Source of the DNA: Serilophus lunatus
Lineage: Eukaryota; Chordata; Aves; Passeriformes; Eurylaimidae
DNA length: 64,000 bases
Direction of reading: 5' to 3'
Assembly: GCA_013399895.1 (NCBI GenBank)
Contig: VXBA01003489.1
Location: 301,855 to 365,854 of the forward strand
A program made the translations under genes and the position numbers. Within the stretch, counting starts at the first letter, position 1, and each line of letters begins with the position of its first letter. Below are positions 38,983 to 49,674 of the stretch, piece by piece. A model generated the notes under the pieces. That model did not search any database. It had not been told where the DNA came from and worked only from the letters and a program-made list of their open reading frames with translations.

Positions 38983-40811
38983 CTGCAAAGCACAAGCAAA
39001 GAGTAAAGCCTTGTCTCTGCAACCAACACTGTGCCCCGTGGGTGCAGGCAGATGGAAATTTCTTTTCGTCCTCACAGTTAAAAGTTGGATTTAATAACAT
39101 GATTAATAATTGCTAAAGATTATTTCTCTTCCCCGAGTCCAGTTCTTCCTTCTGAAGGTGGCACAGGCAAGATCAGAACCTGCTGGCATTTTATTTTTAG
39201 TAAAAACTCTTAATGAAAAAGAAAAGCTTCAGAAACCCTGATCACTCTACAAAACCAAAGCAACAGCTCATCTGCTGCCCCAGTGGAATAAATGACACTC
39301 TTACACCCCTGATTCTTCAAACAGAGACATTTTCCCCTTCAGGATCTATATGACTTCGGCTTCAAAGCTCTAAAATTTAGCATCCAACTTCAAAACATGT
39401 AATTTAGAACTTCCTCTGCATTGAGATAAGGTTATTCCAGTAATTTAGGCTGGGGTGGTTATAGGCTGTACTTCAGGGCCAAACCCTCAGGCTTGTCTTA
39501 GATTAAGGCCATATCTGCTTTATTGCCACAGGAACATCTTCCACATGTATGAAAAAGCTTTGGACCCAATAATTGAATTAATGACACTGAATAAACCTAG
39601 AAAGTCCAGAAGCAGATACTGGAGACACATTTTGGTAGAATGTGGTGAAAACTGACACTTGCAATTTTCAGACACTTAGGAGATTATGATTTTTTAATTG
39701 TGTTTCACACATTTCTATCACTTTGTTGGCTCTTTTTTTAAAGAGAGTTTAAATTTAGCCAGACTCCACATGCAAATCAAATTCTGCTAAAATTGCCACA
39801 TGTTTTTGGAGACCATATAAAACCTTCATAACCCCCATCTGTCTAAAAAGACCTGCAACACTTTTCAGAAAGTCTCATTAAAAGACAGAGTGAAGTCAGA
39901 TTTCTTTAATGCCCATTTGCTCTATTTTGACATAAGGAGACCTGAGTTAGGAGGAAGATATTACCAGCAGAGGTCTCCAAGAACCTGATGAATACTTTTC
40001 CCCATATAATCAGATACAAAAAAAAAAATTAAGACTACTCAAAGACAGGTAACAAGTTTGTATAGGGACAGGGGCCAGAGATGGGCCAGAAATTAAAAAA
40101 ATATCACATCAAAAGGCTAAACTGGTATGATTATACCTGAAATGTCATGTCTGTGATGATGTCATGATGGAAATACACATCCAGAGAGCTGAGTGTCTTT
40201 GAAAATTGTGCTGGGGCTGTGACAGATGTGTTTAATCCCACACCTACCACCCTGCACACTTCTCACAGTGCCTACAAAGCACAGCAAAAGCTGGAGAGTT
40301 TTACATCTTAACTCCAAGGGACTTGGAATGCAGCAGGAAAAGAGGCAGCTGAAAGGAGAGGCAAGCACTGTTTATTTCTCTGGCTGCCCCTCCTGCCCCT
40401 GTTACATTTTAAGCTTGTTTATTGTCTGCATCTAAAGAGATATGAAAGGGAAAGCCTTTAAATGTTGGAAGATGAAAGGCAATTTTGTCATCTGGACAAA
40501 GAACTTGAGCAGTTCCATCGAGCTGAGACACGCCGTGCAACTGCAATGGGTTCAGTGGCTCAAGGACATGTGCAAATTACTCCTGAATTTACATATTTAC
40601 TATTCCAACAGCATCTAAATCACAATTTTGAAGAGAATCTTATAATACTTGTAAGAGGAGCTTTATCAAACCTACACAGATCCATTTGCCTTTTTTTTTT
40701 TTTTTTCCAGTGCTGTTTTACAGATTTTCCACATGAAAATGAAAAAAACATCAGACAAAATAACTGGAAGTAACCTGTAAATCAAGATAACCCATGAAAG
40801 GGAAGGTGTGT

Positions 40812-40891
40812 TCTATAACTTAAGTGTAAAAGGAAAGGGAAGTCCTATGACTCTATAACATAAGTGTAAAAAGAAAGGTAAGTCCTGTGTG
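40812..40891. repeat. Diverged tandem duplication, period 40 bp
   Basis: Two adjacent units start tctataac at 40812 and 40852 and share the body taagtgtaaaa-gaaagg-aagtcct with a few substitutions. It is older than the 30311 array. Confidence 0.85.
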
Positions 40892-41214
40892 AAGTGGACA
40901 GAAAATTCACTATTTATCCTCATTTCTGACAGACTCCTCAAATAAGGGAAACTCTCACCCCATGCAGCAAAAGGCACTTTTGGGGGTGCTTTTCTCATCC
41001 AAACTCCTGCCCTAAGTGACAGTGCTGGGACTGAAGTGTGCAGTTCTGGGAGCTGCCACCCCTCAAACTCACGTCACCCTTTGGTGCAGCAGCCACCAGC
41101 CACAACCTCACACCCGTCCCCACTTACTTTAACAGGTTAAATTTTCAATCCCAAAGCCATTTTTTGATGCAGGCAGCTACAGAATGAGCAGAACAGGTCA
41201 CAAAAGAACTCTCA

Positions 41215-41505
41215 GTGAAAAGCGCCGGAGTCTTTTGTTTCGGAGCTTCTGCTGCACTTTGGGAGACTTTTCTAATTAGGTCAAACTCCTTCCAACAGTT
41301 CATTGCAGAGAGAAGCAGGAACGCTCTTGACTTAATCTTGGGGAATACTCAAGGGTTGCTTCATGCAGCAAATATGCTTGAGCCTCCAAATGAGAGTCAC
41401 CACAACGTAATGAAATTTGACAGCCGCCCATTGGGGATCGCAGACACGGAAACGCGACACGAGATCTCAGGCGTGATAATTAAAATAATTCAAATAAGGG
41501 GATGA
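41215..41505 (+). mobile_element. Probable ancient LINE endonuclease remnant, CpG-rich, frame open
   Basis: A 96-codon open stretch opposite to CNTN4. Its middle reads RNALDLILGNTQGLL, then NMLEPPNESHHNVMKFD. This follows the pattern at the end of the APE endonuclease of L2/CR1/Jockey-clade LINEs (T-R-x-x-x-LDLVLTN-x-x-LV ... EPLG-x-SDHN-x-V-x-F). The catalytic SDH motif appears as SHH, so any enzyme would be inactive. The recognisable part spans about 41284-41424. An in-frame TGA at about 41185 closes it upstream, and no reverse transcriptase follows. The stretch holds many CpG (for example in 41442-41475), unlike the surrounding intron, which argues against simple neutral decay. Family assignment is inference from motif reading. 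Confidence 0.55.
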
Positions 41506-41639
41506 AACCAGCTCCACTCCACAACTTCTTCTGGCACAGCAACGTTATTTGAGGGTTTCAATTGTGACCGGTGGCAGTGGGCTAGAAAAAGTCCTTTGGA
41601 TCTTTTCAGTGGTACCGACTAAACACAAATTCCTTTGAG

Positions 41640-41699
41640 TCTGGAAGTATTTTGGCCCTATTTGGAGGGGTCTGGAAGTATTTTGGCCCTATTTGGAGT
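41640..41699. repeat. Tandem duplication, 2 x about 31 bp
   Basis: The unit tctggaagtattttggccct followed by atttggag occurs twice in direct succession (starts 41640 and 41671), with identity until the last few bases. It lies about 140 bp from the LINE-like segment. Confidence 0.95.
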
Positions 41700-44289
41700 A
41701 TTTAAGATATTACTGGCCTTGGAAACATCCTGGAAGAAAAATCTGGAAGCAGATTAAGAATTCATCAGAGTTGCAAGAAAAATTCATATGCTAAATCTAC
41801 AAAATGAAAGAAAAAGCTTAGAGCTACAAGCATGACTTTGAAGGAAAATATCCCCCTCCTAGGAGATGAAAGCTGTCTGGAATTTGTACTCATGGGGACA
41901 GAAGGAAAATGAAGGCAGCAGGTAGAAAAAGAAACATTTACCTTTGATCACCTTCTAGTCTTCTCCAATGCAAAGTGGGGAATTTTAAACCAGGTGATTA
42001 GGAAAATATGACCAAATATAATCTTATTTCTCTAAGACAGAAACATCCAGAAGGAGTCTGTCCTTCATTGTCATAAATTGAAAGGCAAAAGTAGGCACTG
42101 GAAACCTGGACCAGAAATTATGTCCTGAAAGATATTTGAAAATGCAGCAATGCATTGCATCAGAAATGAGCAACAAACCACAGAACCAAGGGAACAACAT
42201 GAGAACTACACCAGAATTAAACCTGTAGGACTTTGCAGTCATCTGTGAGTTCCAAACAACCAAAAAGACTCAAGCAAATGAGGTGCTAATACATGTACAG
42301 AATCCAATCCTGGCTCTGTGTATATTGATTTCAGTGTTCCTAAGCCAATTTCTAGCAGCTGATGACCTGGTGCAGGCTGTGTAATTCATCATTAATAGCA
42401 GATGAAAGGCTGAATGACTTGTCCATTACTATATCTATTCTAAAGAGATTGAGACTGAGCCCAGGATCAGAAAAGTCTAAAGCCCAGAAAGCCAAGCGTG
42501 AGAAGAAAGAAAAACTGGGGAAAATACAGGAGTAATGGAAAATAAAGAGTGCAGGCACTGTGTAAGGTTTGTGCAGACAAGTGCACTCATCATCCTGCTC
42601 ACAACCTTCTTAGATCCCTGATTTCTTTTCCTTCCCAATGACCACAGGAATGAGAAACCAGACCTCAAGTTAAAACTTTTCCTCCTCTTAATCCCTTCCT
42701 CTACTGCCACTTAAGGGCTGTTTGCAATCCACACAATTTAAAGCTGTGCAAATCCTCCACCAAACCAATCTCCTAAAGAATGTCCATCTGTCCTTGTCTT
42801 TGGAGAGATCGCCAGGTATTGCCACTCCTTTCTGCCTCTCTAGAAGACTCACCATAGCAGACCAGCCTGGGAGTTGTGCTTGGGACTAAAACATGAAATA
42901 TGAGAGGAAAAGAAACACAGAAAAATTTGAAGGACCTTATAAAATAATTAAGTTGTCCCTACCTCTCCTTTATCTCCTGTCCCATGAGTTGTTCTGCACC
43001 ATTACATGACTTTCTCCCCAGTTACCTCAGGCACCAAACAACTGTGGACAGTTCATTAATTGCATTCCTGAGGGATTTAGCTAATTTTCATCCCTAGTGC
43101 TCTACACTGCAGCTACTCAGGGGTGTAAGGGAGGTGTAGGTTGTTCCATGAGTAGCCTTCACACTTCATTTCTCACACCTATTTGTATTTTTGCTTCTCG
43201 TGCTGGAGAGCTGTTTTTCCAAGCCACAATGATAATACTTTGAGCTGTTCTTCTGAATCTCCTAAAAATTGGATTTCTCTCTAAGCAGGTTTCTGGCAGT
43301 CCCCTGGAAAAGGAAGAGTGGAGGAGAAACACACCTGTTCTCTGTGCAGAAACCTGTTCTGGAAGCAAGACTTCCCTTGGGCAGCAAATAATTCAAAGCT
43401 CAGTTACTCCCTCCTGCACTGACAGGAACCTGTGTAAAGGTTGCAAAGAGGGTTGTCTAGCAAGTCATGTAAATGATAATTAATAATAATATACACTTGC
43501 CCTATTTATGAGCATTTTCTTGTGTTTTTATCAGCCCAGAAACTCATTTTACTTCAAGTGGCTTTGAATTTTCAGTAAATTATTTGTGATTTGGGACCTA
43601 AACTGAGCAGAGACATAAAGCTGCCTGATTTTCACTTATGCAAATTCCCTTTTTAGACCTCTAACCATAATGAAGAGCATAATATGATTTACATTTGAGG
43701 TTGTTTTATATAGTGGGATGAAGTAGCTCTCACACAAATAAACTGATGAAAAGGGGACTTTTTTCATTGCAAAATTAAGGAGCTGCATAAATTCCTGGTG
43801 GGACTTTGATTTGAGAAGTATTTAATCTGAAAAGCAGTCCAGCCAATTAAATGGCTTCTGCTGAATACCTTACAAAATGCTGCAAAGGACTGTAATTAGT
43901 GACAAATAAGTCTGTCTATCCTAATGCAGATGCTGCTGCACTGACACTTTGGGGAACTATTTTAACTGCAATTTTCTCTCCTTGCCTTGGCTCACCAGTG
44001 AGGGAGTGGGTGAGCTCAGGAGACAGATGCTGGAGCAGCCTGGAGTAATCCAGGTGATGCTGAGGCAGCACCCACTCCTCTGCTGGCTCAATCTGAGCTG
44101 TTTCAGTGCTTGGCTATTTTGCAGTGTTGATCTGACTGGAAAGCCATGGACAAACTGCATGGTTTTGGTCAAAATCCTGGCAGACAAACATTCCAGGGGT
44201 GCCTGTCCCCAGCCCTGCCCAGTGCTGTCACTCCCAGTCCCATTGAACATGTTCATATCTGAATCACCTCAAACAGCAGCTATTTTTCC

Positions 44290-44490
44290 TTTTTTTTTTT
44301 TTTTTTTGCTATTCACACCATACATTTTATTGGTAAGAAGGATATCAAGATGTTGCATTGACTCAAAACACAAGGAAGCAGAGCTCAGGAGTTTAAACAC
44401 AGGAATAAACATCTTGTTTCACACTTTGCATAAAAGAATACATTCATATTTTTAAAAAAAGTCCAGGAGAGCAGTACACTGGTGTGGTGG
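44290..44490 (-). pseudogene. Possible processed retrocopy 3' end (AATAAA plus poly(A) tract)
   Basis: On the minus strand an AATAAA signal (44331-44326) is followed 18 nt later by a run of 18 A (44307-44290). That is the spacing of a genuine polyadenylation site, so this looks like the 3' end of a reverse-transcribed mRNA. The upstream 150 bases are AT-rich and UTR-like with no recognised parent gene. I could not find convincing target-site duplications. A chance combination remains possible. Confidence 0.35.
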
Positions 44491-44550
44491 TACAGAGGGC
44501 TTGGATGATGGTCACCAGGGACAACATGGCCAAGGCACATCAGCAGAGCT

Positions 44551-44930
44551 GTAGAATCAAAGAGTTACAAAGACTGAAAAGCCCTTTAAGATCATTGAGT
44601 CCAACCATTAACCCAACACTGTCAGATTCCACCACTAACCCACGTCCCCAAGGGCCACATTTACACAGATTTTAAACCCCTCCTGGGGTGGTGATTCCAC
44701 CACTGCCCTGGGCAGCCTGTTCCAATGCTTAACCACTTTTTCAGTCAAGAAATTTTTCCTGATATCCAACCTAAAACTCCCCTGGTGCAGCTTGAGGCTG
44801 TTTCCTCCTGTCCTGTCGTTGTTTCCTGGGAGAAAAGGCTGAGCCCCAGAAGGACAGAGGGGCAGTGAGACTCTCATCAGTTCTGGGAAAGGTTTGAGGG
44901 CAATAAGGAGCCACCACACTTAATTTCTTA
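44551..44930 (-). mobile_element. CR1 LINE ORF2 C-terminus and 3' UTR, longest copy
   Basis: The minus-strand translation gives GGNSLKLHQGSFRLDIRK and VVKHWNRLPRAVVESP, diagnostic of the CR1 ORF2 C-terminus. The + strand shows agattacaaag-like terminus text followed by ttgagtccaaccattaaccc. The retrocopy-like poly(A) end lies just to its left. Confidence 0.93.
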
Positions 44931-45524
44931 TGAGCTCACTGTGCTTGTGCATCTGCCTGTTGTCCTTTGGCCTGTTCTCAGGACAATCTCTGGGATACAA
45001 CTCTTGGAAGATCAGACCGAAACAGCCTCTAAATGTGACATGAATGAAACAATGTCCATAATAAATAAGCATCTCCTTGATGCTGGTTTTATGAAAGAAA
45101 AGGCAATTTCTTTTTAAATTAGCTGGTTAAGGTCATCTGTTTGCTGTCCTTCTGCCAAAACCAAAATAATTGTTGGCATTGCCTTTTGCTCAGGAGATAA
45201 ATCTCAGCCTCACGGAGGGTTATCAAATTTAAAATTTATGAGCAGCCAGATTAAAAATAGAATCAGGTCAATGGGAATGCTTCCCAAACACTGTGGATCA
45301 AAACACAGAGCTGAGAGGTCAGTGGGAAAGCAGGCACTGGGAGCAGAGGCAGAGGTTCAGCCAGTGCTGTGGGTCATGCTGGGGACCTCACCTGCCTCAG
45401 CCACAGGCACTGACTTGGCACAGGGTCTGCAAGGAACAAGCAAAGTCAGGAAGCAGCACAGTGAGCATTTCTGGCTGCTAAAAGGTGGAAAAGAAGAGGT
45501 TTTGCAGTCTGATTTGTTCAAACC

Positions 45525-45615
45525 CACAGGATTTTCCGAGTTGGAAGGGACCCACAAGGACCATCAAGTCCAACTCCTGGCCCTGTAGAGGACACCCCAA
45601 GAATCCCACCCTGTG
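45525..45615 (-). mobile_element. CR1 LINE 3' end
   Basis: acaggattttccgagttgga then agggacccacaaggaccatcaagtccaactcctggccctgtagaggacacccca. Confidence 0.85.
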
Positions 45616-46217
45616 CCTTTCCCAGGAATTAACTGTGGTATTTAGTTAAGAATAGCAGGGAGAACAAGAGACACAGCAAGGAAACAAGGGGTATGTTGTT
45701 CAGAGTCCCATCAAACAAGGAGCCAGGGATAAGTCACTGTAATTGCATTAACATGAACACGTTTCCATTGGGAAGCTCCATCTATCAAGTGGGACATGCA
45801 GCCCTCAGAACAAATGCTTTTGGAGAGCAATAAAACACAGCCTGTTGCAAGGGCTCAAAGCACAGAAAATGGAGGAAAACCAGATCTCACATGTCTAATT
45901 AACCTTTTCTGCTGCAACAAGAATGTCAAACAACTTCGGTGTCACTGATATGGTACCAGAGGAAAAAACCAAACATTGATTTAAGAATGAAATACAGCAA
46001 AAGTCAACCTTCCCTGACAACTTCCAGGAGCACAGAAAGAAGCTGACAATGCTGGGTTATCTACAGCAAGCAGGTAAATTTGAATTTCTTTTTCTTCTAT
46101 TATTTTATGCAATGCAAAGAGGCTGATAACTGGGGTTAAAGGAGTCACACTGTTGGAACAGGGAATATCTTGTGATAGAGCATAGGGGGCACATGGGACT
46201 CTCCAAATCACATGGAG

Positions 46218-46490
46218 TCATGGAATGGTTTGGGTTAGAAGGGATCATAAAGCTCATCTCATTCCCCCCCTGCCCTGGGCAGGGACACCTCCCGCTGTCC
46301 CAGGGGGCTCCAACCTGGCCTTGGACACTCCCAGGGATGGGGCAGCCACAGCTTCTCTGGGCACCCTGTGCCAGGGCCTCAAAGTGAAGAATTTCTTCCT
46401 AATATCCAATCTAAACTTGCTCTCTTTCAGCATCTCCAGAGCATTCCCCTCTCTGGGCACCAACCCTGACCCTCCGAAAGCAACTTGAAA
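46218..46490 (-). mobile_element. CR1 LINE 3' end, young-looking group
   Basis: catggaatggtttgggttag then aagggatcataaagctcatctcattcc and the shared cctgccctgggcagggacacctccc block. The minus-strand translation includes KFRLDIRKKFFT and VPREAVAAPSLGVSK from CR1 ORF2. Confidence 0.92.
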
Positions 46491-48603
46491 GCTCTGCCAA
46501 CATCATAGTTGTATTTCAATAACAAAAAAACACTTCTCAGACTTAAAAAGAAAAGCTTATTCAGGAAAACTATTTTTTTTTCAACTGTTCATATAAAAAG
46601 TTCACAGTAAGTGACTTTCCCTAAGAAAATTTGCTGCCACGTGGAACTCCAGAGCCCAGAGTACAGAATGCAAGTTTGGGGTTTTTTTTTAGAGATCTGT
46701 TTTCAGTGTAAGAGGCTGCCAAGCACAAGTCATGCTTGAAAGTTAAGGACTTAACAACTAACTCATCATCCTCAAGACAACAAGGAGGATATTTTAGTCA
46801 ATTATCTTTAAAAACCAGTAACCAGTGACGAAAAGCAGCTGCCACCTCTCCCCTGGGAACTCCTCTGCTCTCATGGGAGACAGAGTTGCAGAGACAGATC
46901 TCACCACACAGAGAGAGGAGGACACTCCTCTTCCCAAAAAATCCTCATCTTCTTTGCTGAAATATCATCTTGAGTGTGAAAAGCAGCACGAGCCACAGTG
47001 GCAGCTTTTGTGTAGGATCCTCAGTCCTCCAGCAACGGGATCTAGAGTGGTAAATTCATTATAGTAATGAGATTATAACTTAATATATGCTATGGTGGGA
47101 GTATTCCAAAGGCTCCATTTACTGCTCTGCAAGGAAGGGAGATTTGGCTGTGGGTTGAGAAAACTGTACAAGTGATGAGGCTTTTAATTTACTCTCCACA
47201 TGGGAAAAATCAGGAGAAACACACATCGTTTGATGAACAGAAAAAGGAATCTTTAAATCATTTAATTAAAAAAAATTAAACCCAGTTCAAATCAGCCTCA
47301 GATTCTTTCATTAACACGAAAGATTTCACTTTGTTCTTGCTCTTTCACTCCTTTTTAATGTTTTCTCATTTTATGTTTCACTCAATTTTAAAAGGAGAAA
47401 CGTTCATTTGAAACAGAAGCCTGCAAAGTTCTGATTTCTAAATGAAATGTCTTCCAGAAATATTTCCAATTTGAAACCATCCCTACATATGCCTTTTTTT
47501 TAAAAAAAAACACATTACATTACCACCAAATTCAATTCAGTTTTGCCAGGAGGGTTAGTTCCAAAACTCTTTTTCTGTGGCAAAATTACTATAAATCAAG
47601 AAACATTCTTCTCATCTCTGGAGTTCAACCCAATCTTCCCTGCTGATGGGAGTTGGGGCCTCAGGAGAATTTGCAGAGAAAACACTGGATTTCTGTCCAT
47701 ATGTTCTACCCAGAACAACACTATTATGCTCCTGAAGGTCAGGACAGGGCAGCAACAAAACCAGGGTGTTTTTGGTGGTGGGGAGGTCTCTGCATACCTG
47801 CATGGAGGGTGTGGAACCTGCAGCTTCTCCCCTCCAAAACATCTCCAACAGAAACTTGGGACCAAAGCAAGAGCCCCCCTGTACCTCTAAACCCCCTCCT
47901 CGTGCCCCCCACTCACCTCTGCACAGGTAAATCCCCAACTGAACTTGCTTTGCAAGGTGGGGCTGTCTCCAGAAGAAGTCTGGGGATGGACAGACTTGCC
48001 CCAGGATCAGAGGGACCAACTCATCTTCTACTTTACACAGAGGCCTATGGAGCTTTAATGTCACATTTTTATTGTGCCCAGATCAAGGGCTTTGATTTCA
48101 GTGAGAGAAGAGCTGTTGTGAAAAGCCTTTGAGTGGAGAAGGCTCTGGTGGCTGTGACAGGCTTAAATCCCGACTCTCCAGGCTGTGCAGTCAGTGATCC
48201 CCCTTGAAAGCAGTCCTTAATTGGTTATAAGCAATTAACATTTATTTCTGCAAGCTGGGGCAACACATCCATCCTAAATCCCAAGCTGTAACAAGGAGAT
48301 GCTCCCACAGAATACCTGCCTTCCCTCCCAGCTACAAGAAGGCAAACAAGCCCTTTTCCAAGTGTTTCCAACATTACCCTGCCAATGTCCTTCCAGTGAT
48401 GTGTTTCCCTTCCAACAGCTCTGACTCTCAATTAATATGCACCATTCAACCAGGTTTCATTTCAAATTACACCCTACTCGAGGTGTGCCATTTGAAAAGA
48501 AAGTCATTTCAAAAATATCCTCACAAAACTACATCCTCACAAAATATTTACTGCATATTGCAGTGGATGCAACAACCCCCCCCAGAGCAGGCAGCCTGCT
48601 TAC

Positions 48604-48788
48604 CATAAAATGTCAGCTGTCCTCGAGCCACGTTTTTCCCTCTCACATTTTCAGCTACACATTCATAGAGTCCAGCATCTTCTTGCTGAAAATTTGGGAT
48701 CTCCAGGAGTCCACTTGATCTGTGCCTCCTGGCTTTCCTGGGTATCTGCTTCCCATCTGCTCTCCTCCAGCTGATTGTGGGAACTGGG
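48604..48788 (-). CDS. CNTN4: Contactin-4 exon C: second half of Ig domain 3
   Basis: Internal coding exon of 185 nt: 1 nt, 61 codons, 1 nt. The reading frame gives PVPTISWRRADGKQIPRK, then a basic stretch ARRHRSSG, then LLEIPNFQQEDAGLYEC and VAENVRGKNVARGQLTFY. It holds the Ig core Trp (SWRR) and the second Ig cysteine in DAGLYEC, completing Ig3. The acceptor is ccttatttag and the donor GTAAGC. The final G joins CT of exon D to give Ala in FYAQPSW. With exon B it forms a 288-nt, phase-1-bounded cassette, so losing both would remove Ig3 and keep the frame, while losing either alone would shift it. NFQQEDAG and RGKNVARGQLTFYA are typical of the CNTN3/4/6 group and closest to CNTN4. Confidence 0.92.
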
Positions 48789-49069
48789 CTAAATAAGGAA
48801 AATAAAGCAAAGTAAGACGTGCAGAAAAAGCTGTGGGTCCTGAGAAGCTCCTGTCAAACTCAGCTCATGTGTGAGGATGATGAAGTCATTGCCAGGGTGA
48901 ATATTCTGACACAGGATCTGGAGGGATTTTAGTCTGGTTGGTTTATATAGAAATATCCATATGTTTACCAGTGATGTGTCTCTCACAGAACCCTAAAAGC
49001 AGGAGACATTATATGATTAAAATGCTGCTTTGACACCGTTGAACTCGGGGTTCTGCTGTGACAATTTTA

Positions 49070-49250
49070 GGGTGGGCAGGCCCTGGCACAGGGTGCCCAG
49101 AGAAGCTGTGGCTGCCCCATCCCTGGGAGTGTCCAAGGCCAGGCTGGAGCCCCCTGGGACAGTGGGAGGTGTCCCTGCCCAGGGCAGGGGGTGGCACTGG
49201 ATGGTTTGTAAGACCCCTCTCAGCCCAAACCATTCTGTCACTCTATGATG
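49070..49250 (+). mobile_element. CR1 LINE 3' end, young-looking group, in the 783-bp intron
   Basis: agggtgggcaggccctggca then cagggtgcccagagaagctgtggctgccccatcc, ending cagcccaaaccattctgtcactctatgatg. Opposite to CNTN4, lying between exons B and C. Confidence 0.92.
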
Positions 49251-49540
49251 ATTTTCCTACTAGTCCCACATTTAGATTTTGGAAGTGTTGCCAGTGTTTT
49301 CTCACAAAACAAGAGATGTGTTTAAGGGACCTCAAAACAGAAGATGCACAAACACACCTTCACAGAGTAAGCTACACTTCTCTTCCTGGAGGGTTTATGT
49401 TTTTGGTGAGCCAATCTGCTCCCAGTGCCCTCTGTGTGATATGAAAACTGGCAATAAGTGACTCCTGCTGAGGGAAGTGAATCATTAGGAATTGCTGCAA
49501 ACTCCACAGTACAGCACTACCAAAGTGAGAAGCTGGAGGA

Positions 49541-49557
49541 ATAATAATAATAATAAT
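49541..49557. repeat. Short (AAT)n microsatellite
   Basis: Nearly six perfect trinucleotide units, ending about 15 bp from exon B on its donor (intron) side. Length change here is close to the GTAAGT donor but does not touch it. Confidence 0.9.
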
Positions 49558-49571
49558 GGATCAAAACTTAC

Positions 49572-49674
49572 TTCCCCAAGGCAAAGCACTCCAGTTTCAC
49601 CGTTGTTCCTTTTGCAGATGGAACTGTTTCTGGGAACTGCACTTCTATTTTCGGCTCATACTCTCCCATCACCC
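49572..49674 (-). CDS. CNTN4: Contactin-4 exon B: first half of Ig domain 3
   Basis: Internal coding exon of 103 nt: 2 nt, 33 codons, 2 nt. It begins GG-GTG-ATG and translates as VMGEYEPKIEVQFPETVP followed by SAKGTTVKLECFALG. This is the linker and first beta strands of contactin Ig3, with the first Ig cysteine in LEC. The acceptor is gttcacag and the donor GTAAGT, a strong consensus. The entering GG completes the Gly codon begun by exon A. The trailing AA joins the C that opens exon C to make Asn of ALGNPVP. It contains no stop and is too short to be obvious as a free-standing reading frame. VMGEYEPKIEVQFPET is shared by CNTN3 and CNTN4, while PETVP and the downstream NPVPTI fit CNTN4 better. 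A CR1 copy lies about 320 bp downstream in the same short intron. Confidence 0.9.

Larger units (their letters stand above)
38983..48603 (-). other. CNTN4: CNTN4 intron between exons C and D
   Basis: A 9.6-kb intron. It contains gene-sense CR1 fragments (44551-44930, 45525-45615 and 46218-46490), a retrocopy-like poly(A) end (44290-44331), the LINE-endonuclease-like CpG-rich segment (41215-41505) and two small tandem duplications (40812-40891 and 41640-41699). No exon was recognised. Confidence 0.8.
48789..49571 (-). other. CNTN4: CNTN4 intron between exons B and C
   Basis: A short 783-bp intron splitting Ig3. It contains one plus-strand CR1 3' end (about 49070-49250), opposite to the gene, and an (AAT)n run just inside the donor side at 49541-49557. 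No other feature is seen. Confidence 0.85.

Noticed and set aside
40691..40709. 16-T run followed by CCAG, resembling a + strand splice acceptor or a minus-strand poly(A) tail
   Set aside because: No AATAAA upstream on the minus strand and no exon-like frame after it on the + strand.
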